Positions 10,783 through 22,535 of a stretch of 64,000 nucleotides of DNA are shown one piece after another (positions within the stretch are counted from its first letter, which is position 1; the number at the start of each line of letters is the position of its first letter). Made by a program: the position numbers and the translations under genes. The DNA comes from Phellopilus nigrolimitatus (taxonomy: Eukaryota > Basidiomycota > Agaricomycetes > Hymenochaetales > Hymenochaetaceae): the NCBI GenBank assembly GCA_021029095.1, contig JAJOHG010000004.1:62001-126000 (forward strand), in the 5' to 3' direction. The notes below the pieces were generated by a model. The model did no database searches. It worked only from the letters and a program-made list of their open reading frames with translations, and was not told the origin of the DNA.

Positions 10783-12524
10783 TTACATAATAGTGCAGGA
10801 CTGTTTCCTTTTCATCTTCATTGGCAGACGTTGTCTTGGGTCTAACGGGGGATGGGCCGATGGTGGTGAGTGTGCTGTTGCTGGATAGGACCACCTCCAC
10901 CAGCATCTTGATATCTCGGATCTCGTGGATCGTAGCGTCCTTGCCGTTGTTGAACGTGTTGTGCCTGCCGAGGATAGCGAGGGTCGACGTGCTGCTGCTG
11001 CTGCTGTGCTGTCTCCGCTGGTGTTCGCGTCGAGCATAGATCTCGTCTTCCTCTGCTTGCAGCCGACGCGCAAGTTCTTGACTGTAGAATTAAATTAATT
11101 GTTAGCACGCAGTGACTGCTTTTCGAATTGAATAATCTTACTCCGCAGGATCGAATTCCGCATACTGCCCCACGTTGGAACCGAGCGCCGCGGCGCTCTC
11201 TGCTGTGTGACCCGCGAAATCACCACCAGCTGGGTTTGATGTGCGAAACGCGGCGTCTACGAACGTCGTTGCGCCGCCATCGACGTCCTCAACTCGCTCC
11301 CAGACGACCGAAGGCTCGTTGTAGAAGACGTAATCTGTGACCAAATTGTAGAGCGCGGCGTCTTGGCCTTCGCGTCGGTGGAGCACGGAGAGGTGAGAGT
11401 TGCGGAAGAGAGCAACGAGCGAACCAGGTTCGATTGTCGATGCAAGTGTGAACAAGCCTGAAAGAATGTTGAAAAATCAAACAGCACGACGAGATTCGAG
11501 TAAATACCGTGGTATGTCAATTGAGAACTAGTAGTGTCGAGGAAGTTTCGGACAATGAGAGCTGTCGTTAAATGAAAGAATTTTCAATCTCCGGCACATT
11601 TCAAGTTAACTATACTGTACTGACCATCCTCAACTTTCTTCCTGTCCTTTGCTGTCCACTGATCGCTCACATGCGTTGTCGAAGGACCAGCAGTGCTTGG
11701 ACCCGGCGCGTTCTCGTCCAGCACAAACTGGCCATTCGCCAAGGTATCCGCCTCGACGATGAGGTTCACAGCCGTGTCGTAGTCCTGCGTTACCGAGAGT
11801 ACGCTATGCTCGGGAGTTGTCGGGTCGACGAGCCAGCCATGCACGAGTGGGATGCGCGCCTGCTCAAAAAGCTTCAAAGCGCCCTGCATCGCCCTGCGGG
11901 CCGGAACGCCGTGGGAGAGATAAAGAGCGGGTTTAAGTCCATGCCCTCTGCGTACATTCGGTCAAGTATAAAGTACGTATGTAGAAAGAGATACACTCAC
12001 TCTGGGTTAAAGGCATCATCGTAAGCGCCGCAGAAAGGTCGACATCCGGAGACGCGCGCAGAAGATATTCGCCGACGAATTGTGCAAGAAACTCGTATGA
12101 GACTGACGTACGCTCTGGTGGAATATGAATGTCACCGCGAAGAATAAGAATGTTGCCTACGCATTCTTGCAGATTTTAGATTCAAGATATATTGGAAGAA
12201 AGGTAGCACAGCTCTCACATATTGCGATGAACGAGCATGGCCTTTGTAACAATGTATCAGACCGAACGAAGTACATGCATATAAGACTTAGTTGTAGCGC
12301 ACGCACCCGTTGTAGTTCTGCGTTACTATCTTCTTCGGCTGTCCATTATAAGATATTTCTTTTAGGAACCACACGCCTTCGCGTGAAGTCCTGGATGGCC
12401 TGTTGGTTTGCGGCCAGAGCAGCCGCGTCGACTTCCGCACTGGAAGGTGGCTGTGGCGTTTCAGGTATCCGGTTGAGGATGGTGCATCTGCCGTCTCCAA
12501 TAAATTGGGCTGCATTCCAGACAT
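10783..12524 (-). CDS. MINDY-type (FAM63) deubiquitinase with C-terminal CaaX box
   Basis: Recognised exons: about 12524-12307, 12241-12219 (23 bases), 12156-12001, 11947-11625, 11561-11508, 11457-11142 and 11081-10783. MINDY enzymes are cysteine proteases trimming K48-linked ubiquitin chains. Visible hallmarks are WFLKEISYNGQPKKIVTQN and NGPCSFIAICNIL (catalytic Cys with oxyanion Gln), IPLVHGWLVDP, ALIVRNFLDTTSSQLTYHG, ALFRNSHLSVLHRR (catalytic His) and VWERVEDVDG. The C-terminus is Gln-rich and ends KRKQSCTIM, a predicted farnesylation signal. Several frame breaks are needed: net +2 in two GGG runs near 11882-11894, one in the CAG tract near 11000, and one in a C5 run near 10845. The N-terminal exon is the least certain, because two frames look coding there. 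Confidence 0.85.
12219..12241 (-). other. 23-base microexon carrying the MINDY catalytic cysteine
   Basis: It lies between an intron ending at 12242 and one starting at 12218. Its codons give Pro-Cys-Ser-Phe-Ile-Ala-Ile plus split codons on both sides, completing the QNxNGPC nucleophile motif. Confidence 0.82.
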
Positions 12525-14248
12525 GGACTCAAGGACAATATGAGAAATAACTGAGACGATAAATTGTAAAGCTGGTCTTGAGCAAGTTTACGCCGCAGTC
12601 ATTGCAGTTGTCCTTGTCCGACTGTCGCCGTCGCTCCCGAATGTAGCGTGATCGTGGGAACATGCTGCATTGGGATGAGCTTCTTGATCGCCATGCCGAT
12701 CACACGAGTTTCTATCAAAGGGACTCACTCAAATGCCTCAGAAGCGCGAAGCTGTCTCAGCTACGTACTCAGCAGACACATGAGGCATAGCTATAATAAC
12801 CGCCTCCTCTCTTATGGCCCGACTTTGTTTCTGTGCTCAAGTGATCCAGCTGCGGAGTCCTATTGTCAGCCACCTTTGCAAAGTGCAGGCGCGGTCATGG
12901 CATCTAATCCATGCTGGAAGCGTTGGAATATGCTTCTTAACTCTATACAACGCACAGCCGGCCATCATTATTGACAGGAACTGTGATAATTTCATCTCAT
13001 CACATCTCAAGCACTGTGCACTATTATACAGAAATATATACTGTATAGTTTATATCCGGTTACAGTACCAGTCTTTCGGATCTCGGACGAGCCCTGGGTG
13101 CGCCTCCAACCAGGTTTCTCCGGAGCTTAGCTTTACTACATGCGCTAAAATTCAAAGGTCACAATTTAGACGTGGTCTTCTTAGTTCTTGGGCGCGATAG
13201 GAGACTAGGATCTTCGAACATATGATCGTCCATGAAGCCCCTCGAAATTCGGCTTCCTTATACGTATACATGCACACGCTGACTGTGATCTCAAGATCAG
13301 CTAGACTGTATAATCTTGGTCATAAAGCAGATATCGGTTCTTCGCGTTGACTAGCCGTCAGTTCTTCCACTATCATCTAGGGTAGAACTTTTGCTTCCGC
13401 AAAGGATTTCCGGCGGGAAATTGCAAACGAAAATGCTTCTCCGGAAGCCAAGAATTTAATCTTACAGTAAACAATTCACGAAAAATGATGGATGTATCTA
13501 GTATAGCCAGTGATCTAGAAACCAGTGCTGAACACGCAGTTCCGATTCTCGTTTTCATTCTATCGTGTACTGCAGGCTGGTTTGGAAGTACTTCGCGGTA
13601 CGCGCCGAGCACATGTTACTCCTCATAATGCTCAGCGCTATATTTATCCTCGCTGTGCAGTGTAAGACCATGCTCATTTTCTGAGAGTCCACTATCGAGT
13701 GCTTTAACTCATCTTTCAAGCGCAGCCGAATATGGTCATTGTGTGAGGTTCGGTATTTTCCTTTTGAAGATGCTCTAAAATCAGGGCAACAGTCGGAGGT
13801 TTTTGGCAGGCGTCCCTCCGACTCGTGCCACATTTTTTGCGATTGGCAGTGCGATTGGCTGTGCATGCTATGTCGTGACAGTCGTGCCCCGCACCTTATA
13901 ATCATGGAGAGCTTGAAGTGTGGGTCTGTCTCTTTTTCGCTCATACCATCTCCCGCTGCAGTAGAGAACCATCGCCCTCTCGACGCGAACTCGCTATCCT
14001 ACGCGTCGTTCCCCATCCTACGTGCCGTACAACTCACGATTATCGCGCCCATAACTCGCAGCGATCAAGGGCCCTCATCTGTGTCTGAGAGCGTAAATAT
14101 CCATCGTTGCTAGCATCGCAACGCGTATAACAGAACTAGTCAAATTTATCCTGGAGTTTGCACATTTCGAGACTCGCTGTGGTCTGTGTTTCCAACACGA
14201 TATAGCGACGCATTGGCTGACACCTTTCTGTTCTCTAAATGACAGACT
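12525..14248. other. intergenic, about 1.7 kb without a recognised gene
   Basis: Short open frames exist on both strands but none shows a domain, a plausible exon chain or clear codon bias. It may contain the promoter of metacaspase-like gene 1, regulatory sequence or decayed coding sequence. Confidence 0.4.
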
Positions 14249-16828
14249 ATGACTATGAAGCAGAGACGGTTTATTACCCGCTCTGGTTCGATTGCGCAAA
14301 GCTCCCCTTCTTCAAGGCCCCAACGCGTACCCAGGAAGGCGGCCTTACTCATTGGAGTCAATTACTATGAAACGTTTTTCCTAAGTACAATTGGAATGCC
14401 CGCATAAGGACTGCACTGGATATGAAAGCTTTGCTAAAAGGTACTGCTCATCCTCTGAAACGAATCTGTTCACTCAAGTACTCCTTTTTATTTTTCTTTC
14501 GCAGAGAAATATGCATACAAGGAGGACGATATAACTGTCCTTCTCGATAATTCAGAGGGATATAAATCTCCCACCAGAAAAACTATTGTATGCTCTATAT
14601 TTGAATTGCTGGATTCAGAGATAACCGAATTACGTAGCTTGATGAAATGAGGGCACTGGTAGCAGGTGCACAACCTGGAGACCGGTTCTTTTTCCACTGT
14701 GCGCTCTTCTTTATTCGCTACTATAAATTCTCCTTTAACTTTGATCCTGTAAATAGATTCCGGACACGGAGACCAAGTGGACTGTCAACCAGGACGATAC
14801 TCACGAGGAGGACAGAAAGGATGAAGGTGCGACATAATGTTTTGTTTTGTCTAAACGTCTTTGACGACTTGTTCGACAGCTATCATCCCTTGTGATGCTA
14901 CCGAAGACAAGAAGACCTGGATCATTGACAATGTTGGTTAAACCGGATATTCAGCTCTGAAATCGTGCTGAAGTCTCCTGCAATGAAGATTATGAACGAA
15001 ATTCTTGTGCGGAAGATTCCTGCTGGGTCAGAACTCATTGTGCGCCATGAACATTTCTCTATCAACGCTGTCTATTTGCTGACCTGAAACAGGCAATATT
15101 CGATAGTTGTCATTCTGGTACAGTCTTGGGTAAGTTCTACAGCATAGCACTCGGCAAAACATCGTCTGAACTGTCATGTGACAGACTTGAAACATTATAA
15201 AAAAAGGAGCATTTACATCCCGAAAATACGGCGACTCACAAACAAGATTAGGCGCCAAAACCCTAGTACGCGATTTGATTTCATAGTCAATCTTCTTTAC
15301 TTAATGTTACCACATAGTTCTTTGCAATGCTGCCAATGGCTCCTTCTACTGTTGGAAACTAATTCTGGCGCACAAGAGGCTAATACCCAAAGAGAAGCGC
15401 ATAGAAATTCGCCTCGGTCAGCACACACGGACTCCCAAGCGGGCACATTACACATCGTCAAGCGCACTTCAGATTATAAGGTACACGACAAGAAGTACAA
15501 AATCGGATCGATTCCTACAGACAACTCAAAACAGCGTCGTCCCTCAGTCTCAGTCACAATGTGTGAAAGAACTTCGGAATTTGATCGAGAGCCCACTCTG
15601 ACTCCAGAAGAGATGAAGATAGTCTCCGTTCTCTATGTCTGCAAACCCTATGCTTGGCTCGGGTTCGCGCAAATGTCCCTGCGTGCAAAGGATGGATTAT
15701 TGAACTCACAAACGATAACGAATCCCGCAAGGGATCTGGAAATGCGCATTGCCTGCCAGGGCGCGAGGAGACCTCAAACTCCTTCAAAGAGGAGCGAGCA
15801 GGAAGTATACGTTCCTAAACTTCTGAGAAGTCGAGCGATCACTTCGTCGACTTTCAATCATGACAATGCGCCCACTTTCTCGTGCGGTTTGCAGTATCGA
15901 CGTTCCAAAGCTCAGGTGGTCACCAGCCTTCCCAAGGCGCGTTCGTGTAGACAAGACTGACACAAATCTACCTGGCCGGGGAGGCTGCCGTAGAAATACT
16001 GCTAACGTCAGGCAGCCTGCGAGATCGTCTACGTCGGTCTCTCCTGCGGCACCAACGCCTTTCTTCGCCCCCAAGCGTCACTCAGCGCCTGTTGGCGCCA
16101 TAACCAAGGACGGGAACCACATGAATACCGCGCCCGTTCCATCAGCTACGTTTGGCACGCGCTTCTTCCTGGAAATCGACGTTCCGCGAACGACTGTCAC
16201 CTGAATCGTTTGCAGAGTGTAGATGTCCGTTGTCTGGTCAAGTGGTACGATGAACATATCCCTCTGACGACGAGCGCGGAAGTGAACATGCCATGTTGTG
16301 ACAGATATCGATCTCTGCAGTTAGAGATGAACAAATAGCATTCGAGGGTGGATCCGGACACTCAATGACATCGGTATGTTTATTTTGCGTTCTGACTCGT
16401 CCGATTTGCCTCATCGTAAAGCCCAATCATCTCAGGCTTTGATCGACATGTTACGTCAAGAGCCAAATCCTTCCTATCCGAAGCTATTAGAATTTATCAA
16501 GTAAACGGGTTATTTTATCTCCTCTGGGCAATACTGAATTTATCTGGTCTTGTGCGTGTCTTCAGTGCTTGGTGGTGCAAGAGTTCGATCAGGATGCGCT
16601 CGTACTTTAAGGAGCGACAGGATTCATTAGAGGAGAAAAAGAAGCATGCAAAACCAGACGAGCTTTTGGACATCGAACGGGACTTGCAAGTTGTGACGAA
16701 TTGCATGAACTCTAAGCAGGTGGCTATGGTAAGTGCACGAGTTTATATTGGGAGTTGTGGCTCACAGATTAGCTGGCCTGTGTTTCGCATCGCAGATCGG
16801 TGTCCAGGATCCCATCGTGAGCCGCTGA
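14249..16828 (+). CDS. metacaspase-like (caspase-fold C14) protein 1, long linker, frame breaks
   Basis: The chain reads AALLIGVNYYE, a stretch ending ALDMKALLK, then YAYKEDDITVLLD, LVAGAQPGDRFFFHYSGHGDQ (catalytic His; intron inside HY), AIIPCDAT, TWIIDN, MNEILVRKIPAGSELI and AIFDSCHSG (catalytic Cys). A long Ser/Pro/Arg-rich linker follows (about 15.2-16.2 kb), then the small-subunit region SISAVRDEQIAFEGGSGHS, ALIDMLRQEPNPSYPKLLEF and a charged tail ending GVQDPIVSR. Fungal metacaspases cut after Arg/Lys and act in stress and cell death. Both catalytic residues are present. Extra T bases at 14412 (GAC T GCA) and probably 14783 (GAC T GTC) break the frame, and another break lies near 14375. 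The linker exon structure is uncertain. It is either a real gene read with errors or a young pseudogene. Confidence 0.68.
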
Positions 16829-17745
16829 TTTTCTGATGTTGCAGAGATCGAGCAGCTGACTGAGATATTTACAGTCGCAGGATAAGAAGTTTTCTCTGTG
16901 AACGCACCCTTCCGCGTATTTTGTTTCATGCCTTTTTTTAGCACATATACCCAAACCCTTCCATCGCGTTTTCTCGCTGTATTCCGCCTCCCATGTGCAT
17001 ATATTGTGCGCTGTTTTATTCAATCGCGTCATTTCCCGCTTGCCTTCAATACCCGCCTGTCGTGCCGGCACTACCACCGGCATCGTCACCTATATTCAAC
17101 CAGACGAATGTATATTCCTTGCGCGTTGTACGACTCTGTTCTCGTCTGCGCTGCGTCCTCATTTGTTTTCATTTCTACTTATCATCTCTATCTCCTGCAC
17201 TCTACGCATCCGCCATTAACTTTAAGGCACTATCCTACCATATTATCTATTTCATGTTACATGTAGCTCTGATGCATGGTAACATTGATATTTACGTACG
17301 AGGACGATGTGCTTTATGACAACATGTCTCATGTATCTAGAGGTTTACGCAAACCTCACAAAACCGTGCCAGAGGCAGCATGAGTTATAAAGAAGCAGTA
17401 TAAGCGAACACGCCACTCTAATGACAACAGTTTTCTAACTCTAGGACTTATTTGCGCTGAAAGATAAGACTCGAGTGCTGTCGTCTAAAACACGTGATAC
17501 ATTGCAGCGCGACGCGTTTCAGACACGTGACTGGATTTCATGCTTCAGCAGTGATCGAAAAAAAATCCGACACTGCAATTAAACCCACGAATATAGTACG
17601 TTCACTTGTTTCGGATTACCTTACTTCATGGTTTCTGAAATGACACCAAGTGGTTGTAGTTTGATTTTATTTGATTGAATCGCACTTCCTACAGTCGCAT
17701 AAGGGTCAAGAAAATGACAGTCTATTCGAGTTGACAACCAGACAA
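16829..17745. other. intergenic
   Basis: This is the convergent gap between metacaspase-like gene 1 and the SDH subunit. It is AT-rich with many CT-rich stretches, and I see no domain-bearing frame. Confidence 0.45.
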
Positions 17746-18639
17746 TTAAACGAAGAGGAGTGCAGCGGTGGAGAAGGCAGTCGCTCCAAGGACAGCGTAA
17801 CCTGACGTGTATGCGCCTTTCAATGTGAGGACTGTAGAGAGAAAATCCGATCAGTAAAAAACAATGAGGAAAGAGATTGGAAGATATAAATGGAGCGAAG
17901 ACATGAAGGATGCAGATGAACACTGTAGCGAAAGTACCAGACTCACATTTACCGCTGTCCCAGGCCAGATGCCTGAGCCCGTTCCAGGAGTGAAACGCGA
18001 AAGGTGCGGCGAGGAGCGCCTTACCGACATACTTGACACTTTCCGGGACGGTCGAAACGAGCTTCTACAACGTCCGTGCTGGTGAAAGGAAGACCAGCAA
18101 GCGGGAAAAGCACATATGAGATCGTGAAACCATAGAGCACTAACGTGTGTCATTCGTGTAGTGTAGTTGTTCAAGAGGAGAGTAAATGCGGAGTTAGCGA
18201 AGTAAGACGAAAAGCATAGTAGGCAAACAAAGGAGGTCGAACGCACAGACGCTGAGTGCAGTGCCGGTAACACGGTTGGCGATGGAGCCAACCCAGGTGA
18301 GCTGAGGCTGGTAGATGGTGAAGTGCGGGCTGTTCGGGCGGAGGACGCGCTGTGCGTTGAGAATTTCCTCCGCCTTTGCGGGCGCGAGCCTCTCTGTCTG
18401 GATTCCGCTGGATTTAGGAAAGAACTTAGTTTTAAGTCTCATGATAAATTCGCAAGCGCAACGCACCGCTTCAGCACAGCAGCTCGGAGAACGGCCTGGT
18501 TGCGGACAGCTGCAGTTGCACACGGCATTCGTTAGCAGAAGTCCATGCCGCCTGCCAATAAATAGTACTCACCAAAGCCGGGCTGGAATACAGTGCGTCG
18601 GAAGGCAGGCGCAAGGCCGACAAGGCGTGTGCTCATCAT
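17746..18639 (-). CDS. SDH3: succinate dehydrogenase cytochrome b subunit (complex II, SdhC/Sdh3)
   Basis: Exons: 18639-18573, 18509-18467, 18407-18247, 18139-17947 and 17831-17746. It is the membrane anchor that binds heme b and ubiquinone in mitochondrial complex II. The mature start region has the family motif [20 protein letters not shown], followed by [13 protein letters not shown], a second transmembrane helix, the heme/quinone helix with [19 protein letters not shown], and a last helix ending TAALLFV. The N-terminal 30-40 residues are Arg/Ala-rich and fit a mitochondrial targeting sequence. Exon 4 carries one extra base near 18058-18068; removing it restores the frame and gives the right phase at the next splice. 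Two adjacent ATGs (18639, 18636) are possible starts. Confidence 0.92.
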
Positions 18640-18953
18640 TGTAGGCGGCGACGGCGACAGCGAGAACGACGGTGGAGGAACTGAAGGAGACTATGTCCGG
18701 GTAATCACGGGTGACGAGCACTGAGTATGTCCGTGTTGCACGTGACCAGTGGCGCGACCAACCAGCGAACGCGTGTTTAGAGTGTCTGCTCACACTACTG
18801 CCCAGCGAGCCGTGGTTACGAAGGCGATGGCCGACGCCGACCGGCACCGAGCACGATGAGCACGACGACTTACTCAACACCCACCGCGGCCGCGCACTTT
18901 ATCAATCTCGAAAAATATTCCGCGTTTCGAACTCAGGAGGCAGTCAATCTTCA

Positions 18954-19557
18954 CTAATGTTTCTCTAATCCTCCGCGCGTCTTCGGCAGTTTCATTTGCT
19001 CTTTCTTCTGTCCCTCTTCTGCGTCTATTTCGTCTCGGAGCAGCCTGATAGCCTCGATAGCCTCGATAATCTCGCCGGTTCTGTGAGTCAAATTCAGGGC
19101 GTTCTTCGAGCAAATTTAGTGTTGTTGTTAGTGGCGTATCTATTGAACAGCAAGGGAGGTTTACATGTCGCGTCGAGCGCGCTTCCGAGATTCTTTGGAC
19201 TTCCCATTCAACCTCCTTTCCTGCATTTCAATTCCCAATGACAATACAAAGACGTGTTACTGTATCTGATATCAAGACTCAAGGCGCTGGCCATCAACAC
19301 CTCAGAATCTTCTCCCCTGTTCGTCCGATGGCATCGAAGCGGACTTCGACCCACTATGGGTCTCATCTGTGCATCGTAGGCCACGCAGAATACAGGGGTG
19401 TTCGCGGCGAGATCCACCATACCACCGACACCCACCCGGAGGCCGACAGCGCCGTACCCCCTACTTGTGCTTGTCTAGAACGCCGCTTGTTCCAGTATTC
19501 CTCTGTACCGTCAACGACGGGCGGCGGAACGCACTGACTCCTTTCGTTCGATGACAC
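18954..19557 (-). CDS. unidentified small protein with acidic/basic helical C-terminus
   Basis: From an ATG at 19557 an open chain can be followed leftward: it starts MSSNERSQCVPPPVVDGTEE, crosses a 42-base intron with matching phase, and continues through EVEWEVQRISEARSTR and LLEERPEFDSQ to EIIEAIEAIRLLRDEIDAEE and a Lys-rich end at the stop 18954-18956. The last part looks like an amphipathic helix or short coiled coil. Two one-base shifts are needed (about 19450 and 19085), like the breaks in neighbouring genes. I recognise no family. It may be an ordinary gene read with errors or non-coding. Confidence 0.33.
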
Positions 19558-22505
19558 AATATGGATTGCCAGCGAGCTTCTGGTCTCCTCGCGGGCACCC
19601 GGGCGCTGAGAGCTTTGAGGGTCACCTCAACCGCCAACTTGGCGACGACCCAGGAACGTGCGTCGAGAGCGGGAAACGGAGCTGACTATACAGTCTTGCA
19701 GTTTTTGCGGTATACTGCAGGCTCAGAGCGTGGGTTTTGCCGACCGATATACACACTGCGGCGCGCACTTTACTGGCCGATATCGCTGACTAGCATTAGT
19801 GCATCGACCATTAGACACAAATGCACTATTTCATAAACCCTTATCGTGCTGAAGGTTTTTACGAAGCTCATGCGATGACGCACTTGTGCTGGGTCGAGGG
19901 CTTCCGAGTCTCTCACAGCCTCGGTCGCAGTCGCATATTGAGTCTCGGCCACCCAAAACCTACGAGATCCTCGAAGATGAGAAGACGCGAAGACGTGATG
20001 GGTGGCCGCAGAGCGCTGCGTGGCATTCAATGATGTACGATCGCCATCTTCGTAGGATGATTCATCAAGCTATATCTGCTTCGTGGACGTTGTATGAAGG
20101 GGGGAAGACACGATAAGCATGCAAGTGCGTCATTTAGCCCGCCATTCATATCTGCGCTCTGGCCACAGAGATGAAATGAAGCGTCTAACTCACGCTCGGC
20201 TCGGGTATTACTGGTCTCGTTCTTCTGCCTTTCTGCGTCCCCTGCCCTTCCGTGCTGTACTTACTCTTTAATCGGTCTCCGGGTATCCACCGCATGCCTT
20301 CGTACGTTTGTTACCTCTGCGGACTCTGCGGTGCACAATTTGACAGAAGCACATCGCGTTGAACGCGGCATCATTTGCGATTCCGCCGACACTGGTGAAC
20401 ATGTGTAATTTGAGTTGTCACGACAAGATTGTTCAGATTTTTGTTTCTTACCTGGATGACTAGGTTGGATTAGAAGACCGTCTATGTCCGCGGGTGGCGG
20501 ACCATGCTGCAATACACTCCGGTGCCGGTGCCTGTTACCGCACTTTCCCTTTGTGATTCTATTGCTTTCGCTGAGCTCTTACCTCTCAGAAGCGCGGTGG
20601 CGCTCGCGCTGTTACCTAGTCAGTTAATCTCAAGCCATGACTACTGAAGCGGCCTCCTATGCTCGATGCTATTCTTGGGACTGCGCACTACTTACTGCTG
20701 CACGGGTGCTCGGATAGCTGTCTTTTGTATGTGGCAATTCGCGGGAGGACGCCTTGCATTCCGAGGGCCCTAATCTAATCGGGCTCACCCTCGTTCCAAA
20801 CTACTTACTCAACTGCCGAACGCGATGCACGCAGAAAAAAAACTGAATGTGGTTTTGATGTCTGGACGCGTTTCCGTCTGGCGCTGGTTCTCGCCGACGA
20901 ACGCGCTGCTTCGCTGGCCTGGTCTTCTTCTCCGCCACGTGCCGCTAGCGTCGCTGCCCTCGTTCTTAGCGATCGTGGGCCGACTGCGCGCGCCGGTCAT
21001 ATGTCTGATTTGAGGGCTGCTCCGGTGTCCTCGTCCTTCGTCCTCGTTGGCCTCCCTGGCCGGTGCCTTGGTGTTCGAAGCCGGGCGAGGCGTGTCGTCC
21101 CCAATCTTATCTCGCGAGCACGCGCGCGCCCCGCGCTGACTGTATTGTGAAGTCATCTGTGAGTCTGGCGCTATGTATGTATGTATCCGGCACACGCACC
21201 TATTTCTGGACTGCGTCTTCGTTGCCGCGTGTTGCCCAACGCAACTCAATGCGATGGTACGTGCAGCAGCAGCGCACCAGTGTGATGACGCCGCGCGCGC
21301 GTCTCCGTTTCTCCAACCACGAATCACGAGCGGTGCCCCTGCGGCTCCTCCATTCTCCTTGGTTCTGCGCGGGCTGCAAATAGCGGCTCGTGCGAGCCAC
21401 TCTGGCCCGCCCGCGATCGTCCGCGCCTGCGCGCGCGTTTCGAAGCCGCCCCCAATCTTATCGTCCCAGACCTGCTGCGATACGTATACTAGTACGGTGC
21501 GGGTGCTCCCCGTGTTGCTGCTTTGTAACTACTTTTAATTAGCTCTGGCGGCGGCGCCACAAGGGCCCTTTGATGCTAGGAGAACCCTTAATCTTATCCT
21601 TGCGCGGGCGTTTCCGTGATGCGGTTAGCACAGACGGAATTTGTTTTTTTTTGGCTATGCCTGTTCTGCGGGACGTGCTGTACATACCGTTCCTCTCTAA
21701 ATACGAGACGTTTTCTAGGGTCGGTTTGCATTTCCGGCTCGCTGATTCTCCCGGACAAGCTCTGCGGCGTGGACGTGGACCCACAACAACACAAGCATGT
21801 GGTTTCTTTCGTTCCATGCATACATACACAAAATTCACATAGCACTCTAAATACGATTCCGGCCACTAGGTTCGGTTCCTGCTATTTTTGTCGCTGGCCC
21901 GCTTGCTTCTGCGGACGGTTCGCAGCTGTTCTCCCGCCCTTTCAAGCGCAGGCAGGCAGGCAGGCGTCCAGGCAAGGGGCCGGGTGCTGCTCGCGAGTGC
22001 TAATTTTGCGTCGAGTGCGCGTCTCCTTGTTTGTTGTTCTTTTTCCTGTTTCCTGTTCCTGGGCTGTTTGATGGGCTGCGCCACAACGCCACAAGGCCGC
22101 TGGCTTTGATGCTGGCGCTGGCGCTGGTGCTGGTGCTGGTGTGGCGGGCCCCCCTCAATCTTATTACCTGTGCGCATGTTGGTTGGTGTTGTTATCATCC
22201 GACGCTGCCCGCAGTGGTTTCTGACGCGTACTCGGGAGACCGTGCGTTTTTTGTTCCTGGATACGGGTTTTGGGTTAAGTTCAGCCTGGGTTGGTTCAGT
22301 TCGGTTCATTTCAGGTCAGGTCAGTTTAGCTCGGCTCAGCTCAGTTTAGCTCAGTTTAGCGCGAGCGCGAGTTCGAGCTCGAGCGAGGAGGACGTTCTGG
22401 CGCTTCTGTGCTTTCCGTCCGTGTGCCGTCCCCCGCAGACGCGCGGTTTCGCGAGATATGATTTGCGGGGAGGTGTAGGTTTGGTTCTGCGCTGCGCGAG
22501 CCATG

Positions 22506-22535
22506 CCCCCCCCCCCCCCCCCCCCGCGCGCGCGC
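22506..22535. repeat. C20 homopolymer followed by (GC)5
   Basis: An uninterrupted run of about twenty C runs directly into GCGCGCGCGC. It could form G-quadruplex (minus strand) or Z-DNA structures and is a likely site of length error. Confidence 0.9.

Noticed and set aside
14249..16828. Calling metacaspase-like gene 1 a pseudogene outright
   Set aside because: Its catalytic His and Cys, splice sites and C-terminus are intact, and its breaks are of the same T-in-CpG kind as in essential PFK1, so sequence error is at least as likely.
20261..20560. Spliceable minus-strand pieces (for example PPADIDGLLIQPSHPG) suggesting a small gene
   Set aside because: Two reading frames are equally plausible after the intron, with no start, end or family, so it is not called.
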